A stretch of 64,000 bases of DNA from Oleispira sp963933055 (GTDB taxonomy: Bacteria > Pseudomonadota > Gammaproteobacteria > Pseudomonadales > Oceanobacteraceae): positions 1 to 64,000 of the forward strand of contig CAWVSY010000016.1 in assembly GCA_963933055.1 (NCBI GenBank). Direction: 5' to 3'. Made by a program: the position numbers and the translations under genes. Below, one piece after another: positions 8,730 through 16,853 of the stretch (the stretch's first letter is position 1; every line of letters begins with the position of its first letter). Below the pieces are notes generated by a model. It saw nothing but the letters and a program-made list of their open reading frames with translations. It searched no databases and had not been told where the DNA came from.

Positions 8730-9128
8730 ATGATTGTTAGAACGTTAGCTGAAGCCAGTGAAAGTAACCGTAAAATAGTTTCACCAGACGGAAACTGGGA
8801 CAGCACGCGCCTACTATTGAAAGATGACAATATGGGCTTCTCATTTCATGTTACGACAATTTATAAAGGTGCAGATTTTCAAATGCACTACCAAAACCAT
8901 TTAGAATCGGTTTATTGCATGTCGGGAAGTGGTGAAATTGAAAGCTTAGAAGATGGCTCAGTACATCCTATCGAAGAGGGTACCTTGTATGTTCTTGATA
9001 AACACGATAAGCACATTCTTCGGGCTACCGAAGAAATGAAAATGGCGTGTGTGTTCAATCCACCGCTCAATGGTAAAGAAGTGCACAATAAAGAAGGCGC
9101 TTACGAACTAGAGGCCGAAACCATCTGA
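8730..9128 (+). CDS. ectC: L-ectoine synthase
   Basis: Final step: cyclises N-gamma-acetyl-diaminobutyrate to ectoine. It has 132 residues and a cupin fold, with the iron and substrate region around MHYQNHLESVYCMSGSGEIE and the later DKHDKHILRA. The beginning MIVRTLAEA is diagnostic for EctC. The ribosome site is AGAGG. A 135-base gap separates it from ectB with no convincing terminator or promoter, so cotranscription is likely. No ectD hydroxylase follows, so the product is ectoine and not 5-hydroxyectoine, at least from this locus. Confidence 0.97.
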   Translation: MIVRTLAEASESNRKIVSPDGNWDSTRLLLKDDNMGFSFHVTTIYKGADFQMHYQNHLESVYCMSGSGEIESLEDGSVHPIEEGTLYVLDKHDKHILRATEEMKMACVFNPPLNGKEVHNKEGAYELEAETI

Positions 9129-9222
9129 TAATGTTTTAACATGAATTTAATAGACTCTGGTTTTAATATTGAATTTAAGCCAGAGCAAAATGTTTAATAT
9201 TATTATCAGATTAGGTTTAACC

Positions 9223-10671
9223 ATGAACAATCAAAATATGCATACCATCGAAAAAATCGGTGGTACATCAATGTCAGACTACACCTCTGTACGCAATAAC
9301 ATCGTACTGGGTGGTAACCGCAAAACATTGTTTCAGCGAGTTTTCGTCGTCTCCGCTTATGGCGGCATCACTGATCTTTTATTAGAACACAAAAAAAGCA
9401 GCCAGCCAGGTGTATACGAATTGTTTGCTAATGGCATGGGCAATGATGGCTGGATGCAAAAGTTTGATGAGTTAAAACAAACGCTTTATGCCATCAACCA
9501 AACGCTCTTTATTGACGGCCCGTTACTGCTAAAAGCCAATAACTTTTTAGATGAACGCCTAACAAATGCAAAGCAGTGTTTATTAGATTTACAAAGCTTA
9601 TGCCAGCATGGCCACTTCGAATTAGAATCACACCTTGCAACCGTCCGTGAAATGCTTGCCAGTATTGGCGAAGCGCACAGTGCTTGGAATACCGCAGAAT
9701 TATTACGCCGAGACGGTGTAAACGCTTGCTTTGTTGACTTAACAGGATGGCGCACCAATAAGCACATTTCGCTTGATGAACGCATTCGCTTAGCCTTTGA
9801 CAATATCGACCTAGATACACAGCTCCCCATCGTAACCGGCTATGCTCATAGTGATAGTGGTTTAATGTCATCGTTTGATCGTGGTTATAGTGAAATGACC
9901 TTCAGTCGTTTAGCGGTATTGACCGATGCTAAAGAAGCGGTTATCCACAAAGAATTTCACCTAAGCAGTGCTGATCCGCGTTTAGTGGGTGAAGATAATG
10001 CCGTCCCCATTGGTCGTACTAATTACGATGTAGCTGACCAGTTAGCCAGTTTGGGTATGGAAGCAATTCATCCAAAAGCGGCGAAAGGCTTACGCCAAAA
10101 CAGTATTCCTTTGCGTGTAAAAAATACGTTCGAACCAGAGCATACCGGTACCTTAATTACCGGTGACTACGTTAGCGATTCGCCGTGCGTAGAAATCATT
10201 GCAGGCTGCAAAGGCATTTTCGCCGTGCAGGTATTCGACCAAGATATGTCGGGTAACCTACACGACTATGATCGAGATGTACTGGCAATTATTACGCGTT
10301 TTAAAGCACACATTGTATCAAAAGATATAAATGCTAATACCATTACTCACTATTTGTCTGCTAGTCTAAAGACAGTTAAACGGATTCGTGCAGCGATAGA
10401 AGAAAAGTACCCAACGGCTGAAGTTGATCAGCAGAAAGTCGCGATTGTATCCGCGATTGGCAGTGATATGAAAATACCAGGCATTCTTGCGAAAGCGGTG
10501 AAAGCCGTAGCCGCAAAAACTGTGAGTGTACTTGCGTTGCACCAAACCATGCGTCAAGTTGATATGCAATTTATTGTGAATGAATCGGACTATGAAGAAA
10601 CCGTTAAAAGTTTACATGCATCACTAGTAGAAGTGCACGACCACGGAAGAGCAATATGCCTCGCATCTTAG
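9223..10671 (+). CDS. ask: Ectoine-operon aspartate kinase (Ask_Ect)
   Basis: Phosphorylates aspartate to feed aspartate-semialdehyde into ectoine synthesis. It has 482 residues. The N-terminal kinase motif EKIGGTSMSDY is followed by TGYAHSDSGLMSSFDRGYSEMTFSRLA and the conserved STADPRL-like SSADPRLVG. The C-terminal part has two ACT-type regions. Ask_Ect forms a separate subgroup of aspartokinases that sits beside ectABC and is thought to escape normal lysine/threonine feedback. The start at 9223 (MNNQNMHTIEKIGG) is preferred over an upstream in-frame TTG. The next gene begins 16 bases before its stop. Confidence 0.93.
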   Translation: MNNQNMHTIEKIGGTSMSDYTSVRNNIVLGGNRKTLFQRVFVVSAYGGITDLLLEHKKSSQPGVYELFANGMGNDGWMQKFDELKQTLYAINQTLFIDGPLLLKANNFLDERLTNAKQCLLDLQSLCQHGHFELESHLATVREMLASIGEAHSAWNTAELLRRDGVNACFVDLTGWRTNKHISLDERIRLAFDNIDLDTQLPIVTGYAHSDSGLMSSFDRGYSEMTFSRLAVLTDAKEAVIHKEFHLSSADPRLVGEDNAVPIGRTNYDVADQLASLGMEAIHPKAAKGLRQNSIPLRVKNTFEPEHTGTLITGDYVSDSPCVEIIAGCKGIFAVQVFDQDMSGNLHDYDRDVLAIITRFKAHIVSKDINANTITHYLSASLKTVKRIRAAIEEKYPTAEVDQQKVAIVSAIGSDMKIPGILAKAVKAVAAKTVSVLALHQTMRQVDMQFIVNESDYEETVKSLHASLVEVHDHGRAICLAS

Positions 10672-11582
10672 CAAAAGTTACACTTTTAATGTTCACCGCC
10701 TTGCTTGGTTTTCAAGCAATGGCGGCGGAAGCTCCAAAAGCCGCATCAGCAGTATCTACTGAAGAAGCCACGCCTGCAAAAGGTGAGCCTTTTGATGTTA
10801 ATAAATTAGAGGCGCCACTGTATTCGCCTTTTATAGAACGCTACGTACTTGATGAACTCAAGCAATTGCGGGTTGAGCAAGCTGCAACGAAAAATGAGTT
10901 GATCCAGCAAATTGTCGACAGAGAACACCGTTCTGTTGATCGAGGCGTTGATTATGCAACCAGCACAATCACTTACTTCTTTTATCTTATTGCGGCCGCA
11001 TCATCGGTACTGGTTGTTGTTGGCTGGACCTCTATTCGCGAAATGAAAGAACGTGTTCATTCTCTTGCCGATGAAGAAATTTCCAGACTGATTACCGAAT
11101 ACGAAGTTCGACTTGAAACCATGGAATCTTTAATGAAGCAGAAAACGCGACACATTGAAGAAAACCGGGAAGAGATTGAACTCACCCAAGAGCTGCAATC
11201 GCATTGGTTGCGAGCTCAGCAAGAACCGTCTCCGGCTAACAAAATATCCATCTATGACGACATCTTAAAATTAAAGCCTACTGACTGCGAAGCGTTAACC
11301 TATAAAGCGGATGCCGTATTAGAACTTAACGAACCGCAATGGGCAGTGAACTTATGTCATCAAGCATTAAAAATAGACAAAGATAATAGCCATGCGTTTT
11401 ACCAGCTAGCCTGTGCATATACTGCCATGGGCCAGATTGATGAAGCCCTGCGTTATTTGCGAGAAGCGCTATATCGTCGAGATAGTTATTTAGTTGATAT
11501 TAGAGATGACCCAGCACTTCAGCCTTTGGTTGAGCATGAGTTATTCAAAGAACTTGTCGAAACGCTTGAGACTAAATCGTAA
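10656..11582 (+). CDS. Membrane-anchored TPR protein coupled to the ectoine operon
   Basis: A 308-residue protein whose exact family I do not recognise. A signal peptide covers residues 1-23 (ending FQAMAAE). A low-complexity Ala/Pro stretch and an extracytoplasmic segment follow, then one membrane helix near 108-128 (FFYLIAAASSVLVVVGW). A charged, probably coiled-coil region spans 130-175, and tetratricopeptide repeats about 200-275 (CEALTYKADAVLELNEPQWAVNLCHQAL and AFYQLACAYTAMGQIDEALRYLREAL). It overlaps ask by 16 bases, which implies translational coupling. A scaffold or sensor role at the membrane under osmotic stress is a guess. Confidence 0.8.
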   Translation: MPRILAKVTLLMFTALLGFQAMAAEAPKAASAVSTEEATPAKGEPFDVNKLEAPLYSPFIERYVLDELKQLRVEQAATKNELIQQIVDREHRSVDRGVDYATSTITYFFYLIAAASSVLVVVGWTSIREMKERVHSLADEEISRLITEYEVRLETMESLMKQKTRHIEENREEIELTQELQSHWLRAQQEPSPANKISIYDDILKLKPTDCEALTYKADAVLELNEPQWAVNLCHQALKIDKDNSHAFYQLACAYTAMGQIDEALRYLREALYRRDSYLVDIRDDPALQPLVEHELFKELVETLETKS

Positions 11583-11612
11583 ACTTACTCAGTTGACGTG
11601 TTTGAATGGTAA

Positions 11613-12302
11613 ATGCAGATGATACCACCGAATCTAAAACACAATATTAACGTATGGGATTGGTCCATTCGTGTATTTCACTGGTCATTGCCGATCTTGA
11701 TCTTTCTTATGTGGTTCTCGCAAGATCAAGACGAGATGGAAAGGCACTTTTTATTTGGCCAACTGTTATTAGGATTACTTACTTACCGTCTTATTTGGGG
11801 AATCATTGGCACGCCTTACGCACGCTTCAAGCACTTCCTTTATGGACCTAAAGTATTTATTCATTATGCAAAGCACTTCTTTTCTGCGAATAAACCTCGC
11901 TATTTAAGCCATAACCCGATGGGTGGCTTCATGGTCTTTGTATTAATGGGGGCGGTCATCTTTCAGCTGATCACCGGATTATTTACAACCGACGATATCT
12001 TTATTGAAGGGCCACTATACGATACCGTTTCTCGATCAATTTCAGCATGGATGACGGGCTGGCACTCGCTATTTTTTGATGGGCTGCTGATATTAATTGG
12101 ACTGCACTTAGTGGCAATTATCTTGTACAAAATACGGGGTGAAGGTTTAGTGAAAGCCATGATCAGCGGGAAAAAAGAAATGACTGAACAAGATCAAGAT
12201 AGACTGGTCTTGGAAAATGCAGACAGCTTCCCTTGGCTGCGCTTTGCAATAGCAGTCGCTTTATCGGTATTGCCTGTTATTTGGATTTTCTATTTTGTAT
12301 AG
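11613..12302 (+). CDS. Cytochrome b561-family protein
   Basis: A 229-residue integral membrane di-heme electron carrier. Four main hydrophobic helices are visible, plus a C-terminal fifth. Candidate heme-ligating histidines lie in WDWSIRVFHWSLPILIF (helix 1), HYAKHFF, and the paired GWHSLFFDG and LIGLHLVAIILY in the last helices, as in the b561/Ni-Fe-hydrogenase b-type family. It starts 30 bases after the TPR gene and may be the end of that transcript. A cytochrome c' gene faces it across a terminator; in related bacteria b561 and soluble c-type cytochrome genes are often adjacent, suggesting they exchange electrons. Confidence 0.9.
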   Translation: MQMIPPNLKHNINVWDWSIRVFHWSLPILIFLMWFSQDQDEMERHFLFGQLLLGLLTYRLIWGIIGTPYARFKHFLYGPKVFIHYAKHFFSANKPRYLSHNPMGGFMVFVLMGAVIFQLITGLFTTDDIFIEGPLYDTVSRSISAWMTGWHSLFFDGLLILIGLHLVAIILYKIRGEGLVKAMISGKKEMTEQDQDRLVLENADSFPWLRFAIAVALSVLPVIWIFYFV

Positions 12303-12306
12303 GCAT

Positions 12307-12335
12307 AAAAAAACCACCTTAAAGGTGGTTTTTTT
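12307..12335. terminator. Bidirectional intrinsic terminator
   Basis: The stem CCACCT/AGGTGG with loop TAA is flanked by seven A on the left and seven T on the right, so it works on either strand. It lies exactly between the convergent b561 and cytochrome c' genes. Confidence 0.92.
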
Positions 12336-12349
12336 ATTTAACTGGCTAA

Positions 12350-12811
12350 CTACTTAGCACGATAATCTTCGTGGCAGCCTTTACAGCCTTTAAACAGAGC
12401 ACCTGCCGTTTTGCGCGCGCTTTTAATGTCAAAATCTGGATCAGACGACGCTGTAATCAACTCACCCAATGCTTTACCAAATACTTTACCTTTATCTTGA
12501 AAATCCGCCATATTATTCCAAGCAGCTTCTTTCAACTTAGACTCTTTAACATCACGAGTCGCAGGGAAATACGTATCGCCTAGCATAGGCGCAACCTTGC
12601 CAATATTAGTTGCACGTTTATTAATCTCAGCCGCATCAAAAGGAATCTCCCCCTTAATCATGCCACCAATAACACCGGCCTGAGCAGAAAAAATCTGATA
12701 AACAGACTGACGATACTTAACCGCATCTTCAGCATCAAACAAATCTTCAGCATGAACAGCAGCACTACTTAATAATGTCAGTGAAGCTAAAACGATGGTC
12801 TTTTTCAACAT
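12350..12811 (-). CDS. Cytochrome c' (periplasmic)
   Basis: A 153-residue protein with a signal peptide of about 21 residues (cleavage after SSAAVHA). It is otherwise helical, with one c-type heme site CKGCH near the C-terminus (about residues 143-147). A single C-terminal CxxCH on a four-helix bundle of ~130 residues is the cytochrome c' pattern. These proteins bind NO and are thought to protect against it or carry electrons in the periplasm. It is convergent with the b561 gene. Confidence 0.92.
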   Translation of the reverse strand: MLKKTIVLASLTLLSSAAVHAEDLFDAEDAVKYRQSVYQIFSAQAGVIGGMIKGEIPFDAAEINKRATNIGKVAPMLGDTYFPATRDVKESKLKEAAWNNMADFQDKGKVFGKALGELITASSDPDFDIKSARKTAGALFKGCKGCHEDYRAK

Positions 12812-12921
12812 AATTAAAACCCTTCAATATGGTGCTTAATAAGCTATGAATTGATAAATAACATTACAACAAAATAATGCTTTAAGCCAAGAGAATTTAG
12901 CAATGCTCTGTATGAAAACAA

Positions 12922-13024
12922 GTCGGGCTAAAGCCGCGACCTACCGTTAGTTGGTGTAGTAATTATAGATTGATTCTTTATTGTAGGTTGGCTGTATCAG
13001 TTGTAGGTTGGTCTTTAGGCCAAC
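12922..13024. repeat. REP-like palindromic repeats
   Basis: GTCGGGCTAAAGCCGCGAC plus CTAC lies at 12922-12944, and the same 23 bases recur at 13060-13082 and 33066-33088. At 13001-13024 a related unit in the opposite orientation reads TTGTAGGTTGGTCTTTAGGC plus CAAC, preceded by a half copy at 12981-12991. Each unit is an imperfect hairpin with GTAGGT at one end, as in REP elements mobilised by RAYT transposases. No gene is seen in 12842-13050. Confidence 0.75.
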
Positions 13025-13050
13025 AGAATCCAGCAATACTCTTCGCTAAA

Positions 13051-13120
13051 CAAAAAAATGTCGGGCTAAAGCCGCGACCTACATTAGAGTATTACTTTAT
13101 TGGAGTGGTCTCCCCACCAG
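13051..13120. repeat. 70-bp direct repeat, left copy (att-like)
   Basis: Seventy bases starting CAAAAAAATGTCGGGC and ending GGTCTCCCCACCAG are identical to 33057-33126. The last 15 bases are the reverse complement of CTGGTGGGGAGACCA, the 3' end of tRNA-Arg(CCT), and the rest is its downstream flank with a REP unit. Beyond 13120 the two copies diverge at once. This marks the left boundary of the island. Confidence 0.9.
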
Positions 13121-13488
13121 AACCCGATTTAAAGCCCTGCAGGCCACGTATTTAAAGGGTTCACCTAGTTCGGAATCACGCTGTACCCCCATCTGTACCC
13201 CCAGTAGAATTAAACGCTTTGTCTTGCTAGTTCCTACCCTTCTCCGAAAGCTCTTGTTCAATTGTATTTGCAAATTATCTTTCGGTTTAGTTGCTTAATA
13301 GTCTATTGATTAAATTGATTTTAATATAACCCAATATTTGCTATATTTTCCCCGAAAATGAATGGACGCAGACTGCAATGATTAAGTAAGTAGCTTAAAC
13401 ATGCAGAGGAACAGTTAAGTTATCTTGATTCATCCACGAATAGTTCTCTTCATAACAGCATAAAAAATACAACTTAAAGGGAAATTCA
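13121..13488. other. Island left end; CTGTACCCCC arm-type repeats
   Basis: No gene is seen in these 368 bases. CTGTACCCCC occurs at 13181-13190 and again at 13193-13202, two exact copies 12 bases apart, resembling the arm-type integrase sites next to tRNA attachment sites. On the minus strand a short open tail ending EKGRN-stop near 13230 could be a relic of an integrase 3' end, but it is too short to assign. The AT-rich part from 13290 probably holds the zor promoter. Confidence 0.45.
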
Positions 13489-14979
13489 GTGGATTCAAAT
13501 AATATAGGCTTATTAGATGGTATTTCAGAACGATTAGCTTTGTTGCCAACCGATTTTGTTTTTGTTTCAGTTGTGCTTTATTTGTTTTGGGAATTCAAAA
13601 ATTATCTAAAAGCTGATGACGAGCAAGCACTAGAGCACGGACCTGCTGAGCTAACGACCATTGGTGTAATAGGCACGTTCATCGGTATTTCTATTGGTTT
13701 AGCAGGGTTTGATGTTAATGATATTAATGGAAGTGTTCCTGTATTGCTGCAAGGCCTAAAAACAGCATTCCTAACGAGTGTTCTTGGCATTGGTGCTGGT
13801 TTATATATTAAACGTAAAAAATTAAAGCTGATTGATGCTAGCGAAAAGGAAGATGAGTTTACCCCGCAAATTTTTAAAGCAATGTTTGATAACCACTTAG
13901 AATCACAAACTAGCTTAATTTCTAGTATGGAGCGCGTTGCTGATGAGCTAAGTGGTAATAAAGACGATTCTGTATCCAGCGTGCTGTCAAAAATAAGAAA
14001 CGATGTGAATGACAATCATAAGCAGAGTCGTGAAGATATGAAAGACTTTGTGAAAGAGCTAGCTGAGCAATCAACAAAGGGAATAATCGAAACGCTAGAA
14101 GAGGTTATTAGAGACTTCAATAACAAAATCGGCGAACAGTTTGGTGAAAACTTCGCTAAGTTAGAAATAGCTGTCGGCCACTTAAATGAGTGGCAGCAAC
14201 AGAATAAAAAACAAGTTGCTATATTAATAGAGTCATTCGACACAGCAGCTTCAAATCAAGAACGAGTAGCCGAATCAATAGCGCTAGTAGAGGAATCAAC
14301 TTCAGTTATCCCTGATCATATGAAGCAGTTGAGTGCTGTATTAAAAGCTAATGAAGATCAGTTAACAGCGCTAACTAAAAACCTAGGTGCCTTTGCGAAA
14401 ATGCGAGAGAAAGCCGAAGAATCCATCCCTGTTATCGATCAGCATATTGAACAATCTGTAAAAACAATGAAAGAAGCCGTAGAGCGAGCCAGTGGTCACT
14501 ATCAAACATTGTTAAATGATTCACGCTCAATGATTGATAATTTTAATAAGGCATCGCAAGAATTTAGCAGTGCTACAAAAGATGGCTCACAGTTAATTCG
14601 TTCCTCTCTAGATGGTGTGGCGCGAGACGTGAAAGAGAGTGGCGAGAATATGCACCAATCGGTAATGAAAAGTGCTAATACCATGAAGTTGGATATGGAA
14701 ACTGTAGGAGAAAGTTTAAAACAAAATGTTAATAAGCAAGTTGGCGACATTTTTGAGCAGTTTACAAAGACAGAGCACAAACTCAAGAACCTATTGAGTG
14801 AAAACTGGAATCAATGGGATGAGGCGATGCAGAAAGAGGTTGCCCGTGTGATTGGTTTAATGGCAGGGCAGCTAACACAGGTAAGTGGTGCGTTTGTTAA
14901 TGATTATCAAAGAATGCTGCAGCAAATTAATGGCAGCATGCAACAAACTGCTAAAATCCTTGATAGTGTAGATTCATAA
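13489..14979 (+). CDS. zorA: Zorya type II protein ZorA (MotA-like)
   Basis: Membrane channel subunit of the Zorya anti-phage system. It has 496 residues. Hydrophobic segments lie near 18-34, 58-76 and 88-106, with ELTTIGVIGTFIGISIGLAGFD and GLKTAFLTSVLGIGAGLYI matching the MotA/TolQ/ExbB proton-channel fold. A long helical tail (about 110-490) follows, with many charged and Gln-rich heptads. In Zorya, ZorA5ZorB2 forms an ion-driven rotary complex whose intracellular tail relays infection sensing to the effector. The start is GTG with AAAGGGA 7 bases upstream. zorB begins 1 base after its stop. Confidence 0.93.
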   Translation: MDSNNIGLLDGISERLALLPTDFVFVSVVLYLFWEFKNYLKADDEQALEHGPAELTTIGVIGTFIGISIGLAGFDVNDINGSVPVLLQGLKTAFLTSVLGIGAGLYIKRKKLKLIDASEKEDEFTPQIFKAMFDNHLESQTSLISSMERVADELSGNKDDSVSSVLSKIRNDVNDNHKQSREDMKDFVKELAEQSTKGIIETLEEVIRDFNNKIGEQFGENFAKLEIAVGHLNEWQQQNKKQVAILIESFDTAASNQERVAESIALVEESTSVIPDHMKQLSAVLKANEDQLTALTKNLGAFAKMREKAEESIPVIDQHIEQSVKTMKEAVERASGHYQTLLNDSRSMIDNFNKASQEFSSATKDGSQLIRSSLDGVARDVKESGENMHQSVMKSANTMKLDMETVGESLKQNVNKQVGDIFEQFTKTEHKLKNLLSENWNQWDEAMQKEVARVIGLMAGQLTQVSGAFVNDYQRMLQQINGSMQQTAKILDSVDS

Positions 14980-14980
14980 T

Positions 14981-15670
14981 ATGAGTAGCTGGGGAAGTTT
15001 CTTTAAGAAAAAATCATCTAGCTCGGGTGAATATTGGTTAACAGTATCAGACCTAATGGCTGCACTAATGGTCATATTCTTATTTATTACAATTGCATTT
15101 ATGCAAAGGGTAATGAAAGTGGTTGTAGCTTGGGAAGATACACAAGAGCAGATATTTGAGCAGCTGGTGAATAGCTTTCAAGACAATATGGATGATTGGA
15201 ATGCAGAATTTGATAAAGAGCGTTTAATTATACGATTTAAAGATCCTGAAACCTTGTTTGACCAAGGAAAATATACATTAAAGGCTAGTTTTAAAACCGT
15301 ATTAACTGATTTTTGCCCTAAATACTTTGACATTCTTGATCAATATATTCCTGAAATTGATGAAATTAGAATCGAAGGCCATACTAGCCCTGAATGGAAC
15401 GAAGGCGATTCATTAGAATACGCATTTTTTCAGAATATGCGTTTATCTCAAACCAGAACTCGTGCGGTAATGGAGTATTGTTTTACCTTAGAAGACGCCT
15501 ATCAATATACCTGGCTGCCTGTATATATCAGAGCTGTTGGTATGTCTTCGGCAAAGCTTGCGTTAGACGAAAATGGCAATGAAGATTATGACGCATCACG
15601 CCGAGTTGAGTTTAGAATAAAAACGAAAGCTGAAGAGCGTATTGCTAGCATAATGGATGGCTGGCAATGA
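14981..15670 (+). CDS. zorB: Zorya protein ZorB (MotB/OmpA-like)
   Basis: A 229-residue stator partner of ZorA. A single N-terminal membrane helix (about 21-42) contains Asp24 in LTVSDLMAALMVIF, the position of the ion-binding aspartate of MotB-like proteins. The C-terminal domain (about 115-225) is OmpA-like, with IDEIRIEGHTSPEW, RLSQTRTRAVMEYCF and the final DASRRVEFRI, and would bind peptidoglycan. It is coupled to zorE by an ATGA overlap. Size and order fit Zorya. Confidence 0.93.
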   Translation: MSSWGSFFKKKSSSSGEYWLTVSDLMAALMVIFLFITIAFMQRVMKVVVAWEDTQEQIFEQLVNSFQDNMDDWNAEFDKERLIIRFKDPETLFDQGKYTLKASFKTVLTDFCPKYFDILDQYIPEIDEIRIEGHTSPEWNEGDSLEYAFFQNMRLSQTRTRAVMEYCFTLEDAYQYTWLPVYIRAVGMSSAKLALDENGNEDYDASRRVEFRIKTKAEERIASIMDGWQ

Positions 15671-16605
15671 AGCCGTTACCGCTGGATGAGGTATTCTCTG
15701 AGTTAGCATTAACACTACAGCCTCTTGCTTATGGAAAGCATGTTGTTGAAATCGATATCGGTACGTTACCTGTATTACCAACGAAAACAGATCTAATAAA
15801 GGGCGTTATCGATATCCCTTCAAAAGATATCGATCACGATAGTAAGGGGAGGGCACAATTCGCCAACTCTTTAGTATTGCTCTACATTAAAGATCAAGGC
15901 GACTACCTGCCTGATGTGCTAGCAGGGGATATGGAAGCTGGTAAAAAGATACACCTCCGTCGCTGTGCGGCTGTTAACAAGCTAGAAAAGGAAGGAAGAG
16001 GCGATCGCTATCATGTCATTATTCGTGATGATGGCTACTTTCCTGTATTTAGACAAGGGTATAACTCAGATTCAAAAACACAATTAGCCAGAAGGCGTGT
16101 ATGCCTGTCATGCCTGAAGGAATTAGGTATAGAGGTAGACGGCGTAGGTGATTTTAGAAAAGTCAGAGCAGCAACTTTTGATTTTGAAAAGTACTTAAAT
16201 GGTGAACGAAGAGCCATTGAATTATTTGGACGTATATATGACAAACCAAATTATGACAAGTACCCAGCTGATGGATCCAGTAAGAAAGTAGAGGCTGAAG
16301 CATCGGTAAATATTGAGGATCTGCCATCATTTAACCCTGTAGAAAGCTCGCCTTTTGGCTGGACAGGTTTAAGTAAGCAATTGAGAAAAAAAGCTGATTG
16401 GCGTTGTTTGGATTGCAATGTGCATCTAGTCAACCACCCAGCACTGCTGCATGTACACCATATTAATGGGAATAAAGCCGATAATAGAGTGGGGAATTTA
16501 GAAGTCGTGTGTAAACTGTGCCATTCTCAAAAGCCTCAACATAGCCAGTTAACATTACGTGATAAAGAACTCCAAGTAATCAAGCAGTTACGTGAGGATC
16601 GATAA
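15667..16605 (+). CDS. zorE: Zorya type II effector ZorE (HNH nuclease)
   Basis: A 312-residue protein overlapping zorB by 4 bases. Residues about 240-295 form an HNH endonuclease: two CxxC knuckles (CLDC and CKLC) flank HVHHINGNKADNRVGNLEVVC, with the catalytic His pair in HVHHI. Type II Zorya is defined by zorA-zorB-zorE with an HNH effector in place of ZorC/ZorD, so this is a complete type II locus. The N-terminal ~200 residues have no fold I can name; in known ZorE they contribute to DNA nicking. Probably cuts phage DNA near the membrane complex. Confidence 0.9.
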   Translation: MKPLPLDEVFSELALTLQPLAYGKHVVEIDIGTLPVLPTKTDLIKGVIDIPSKDIDHDSKGRAQFANSLVLLYIKDQGDYLPDVLAGDMEAGKKIHLRRCAAVNKLEKEGRGDRYHVIIRDDGYFPVFRQGYNSDSKTQLARRRVCLSCLKELGIEVDGVGDFRKVRAATFDFEKYLNGERRAIELFGRIYDKPNYDKYPADGSSKKVEAEASVNIEDLPSFNPVESSPFGWTGLSKQLRKKADWRCLDCNVHLVNHPALLHVHHINGNKADNRVGNLEVVCKLCHSQKPQHSQLTLRDKELQVIKQLREDR

Positions 16606-16853
16606 GTCGAAATCAGTCTTTCTTAATTGACTAAACGCATATTAATTACTCGTCCAATTTGTTATATTGGCCACCAATTACAGCGCCTACTCTAGGCAGC
16701 CAATTTAGCAACGGAAGCTTTACATGTATTACCCAATCTTTGCTCTCAAGCCTCCGTCCTGCCTGTATACTGCCAACCAATATCTAACCAAGAATTCACG
16801 CGCCAGCCAAATCGCTATTAGCCTTTGAGCAAGCCGTTTAAAAAGTAGCCAAT

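Noticed and set aside
9486..9871. Overlapping minus-strand frames inside ask
   Set aside because: They are antisense to conserved aspartokinase sequence and lack start signals.
12970..13155. Open frame of 61 codons across the REP repeats and left att site
   Set aside because: It is made of repeat sequence and tRNA-derived bases, and has no ribosome site.
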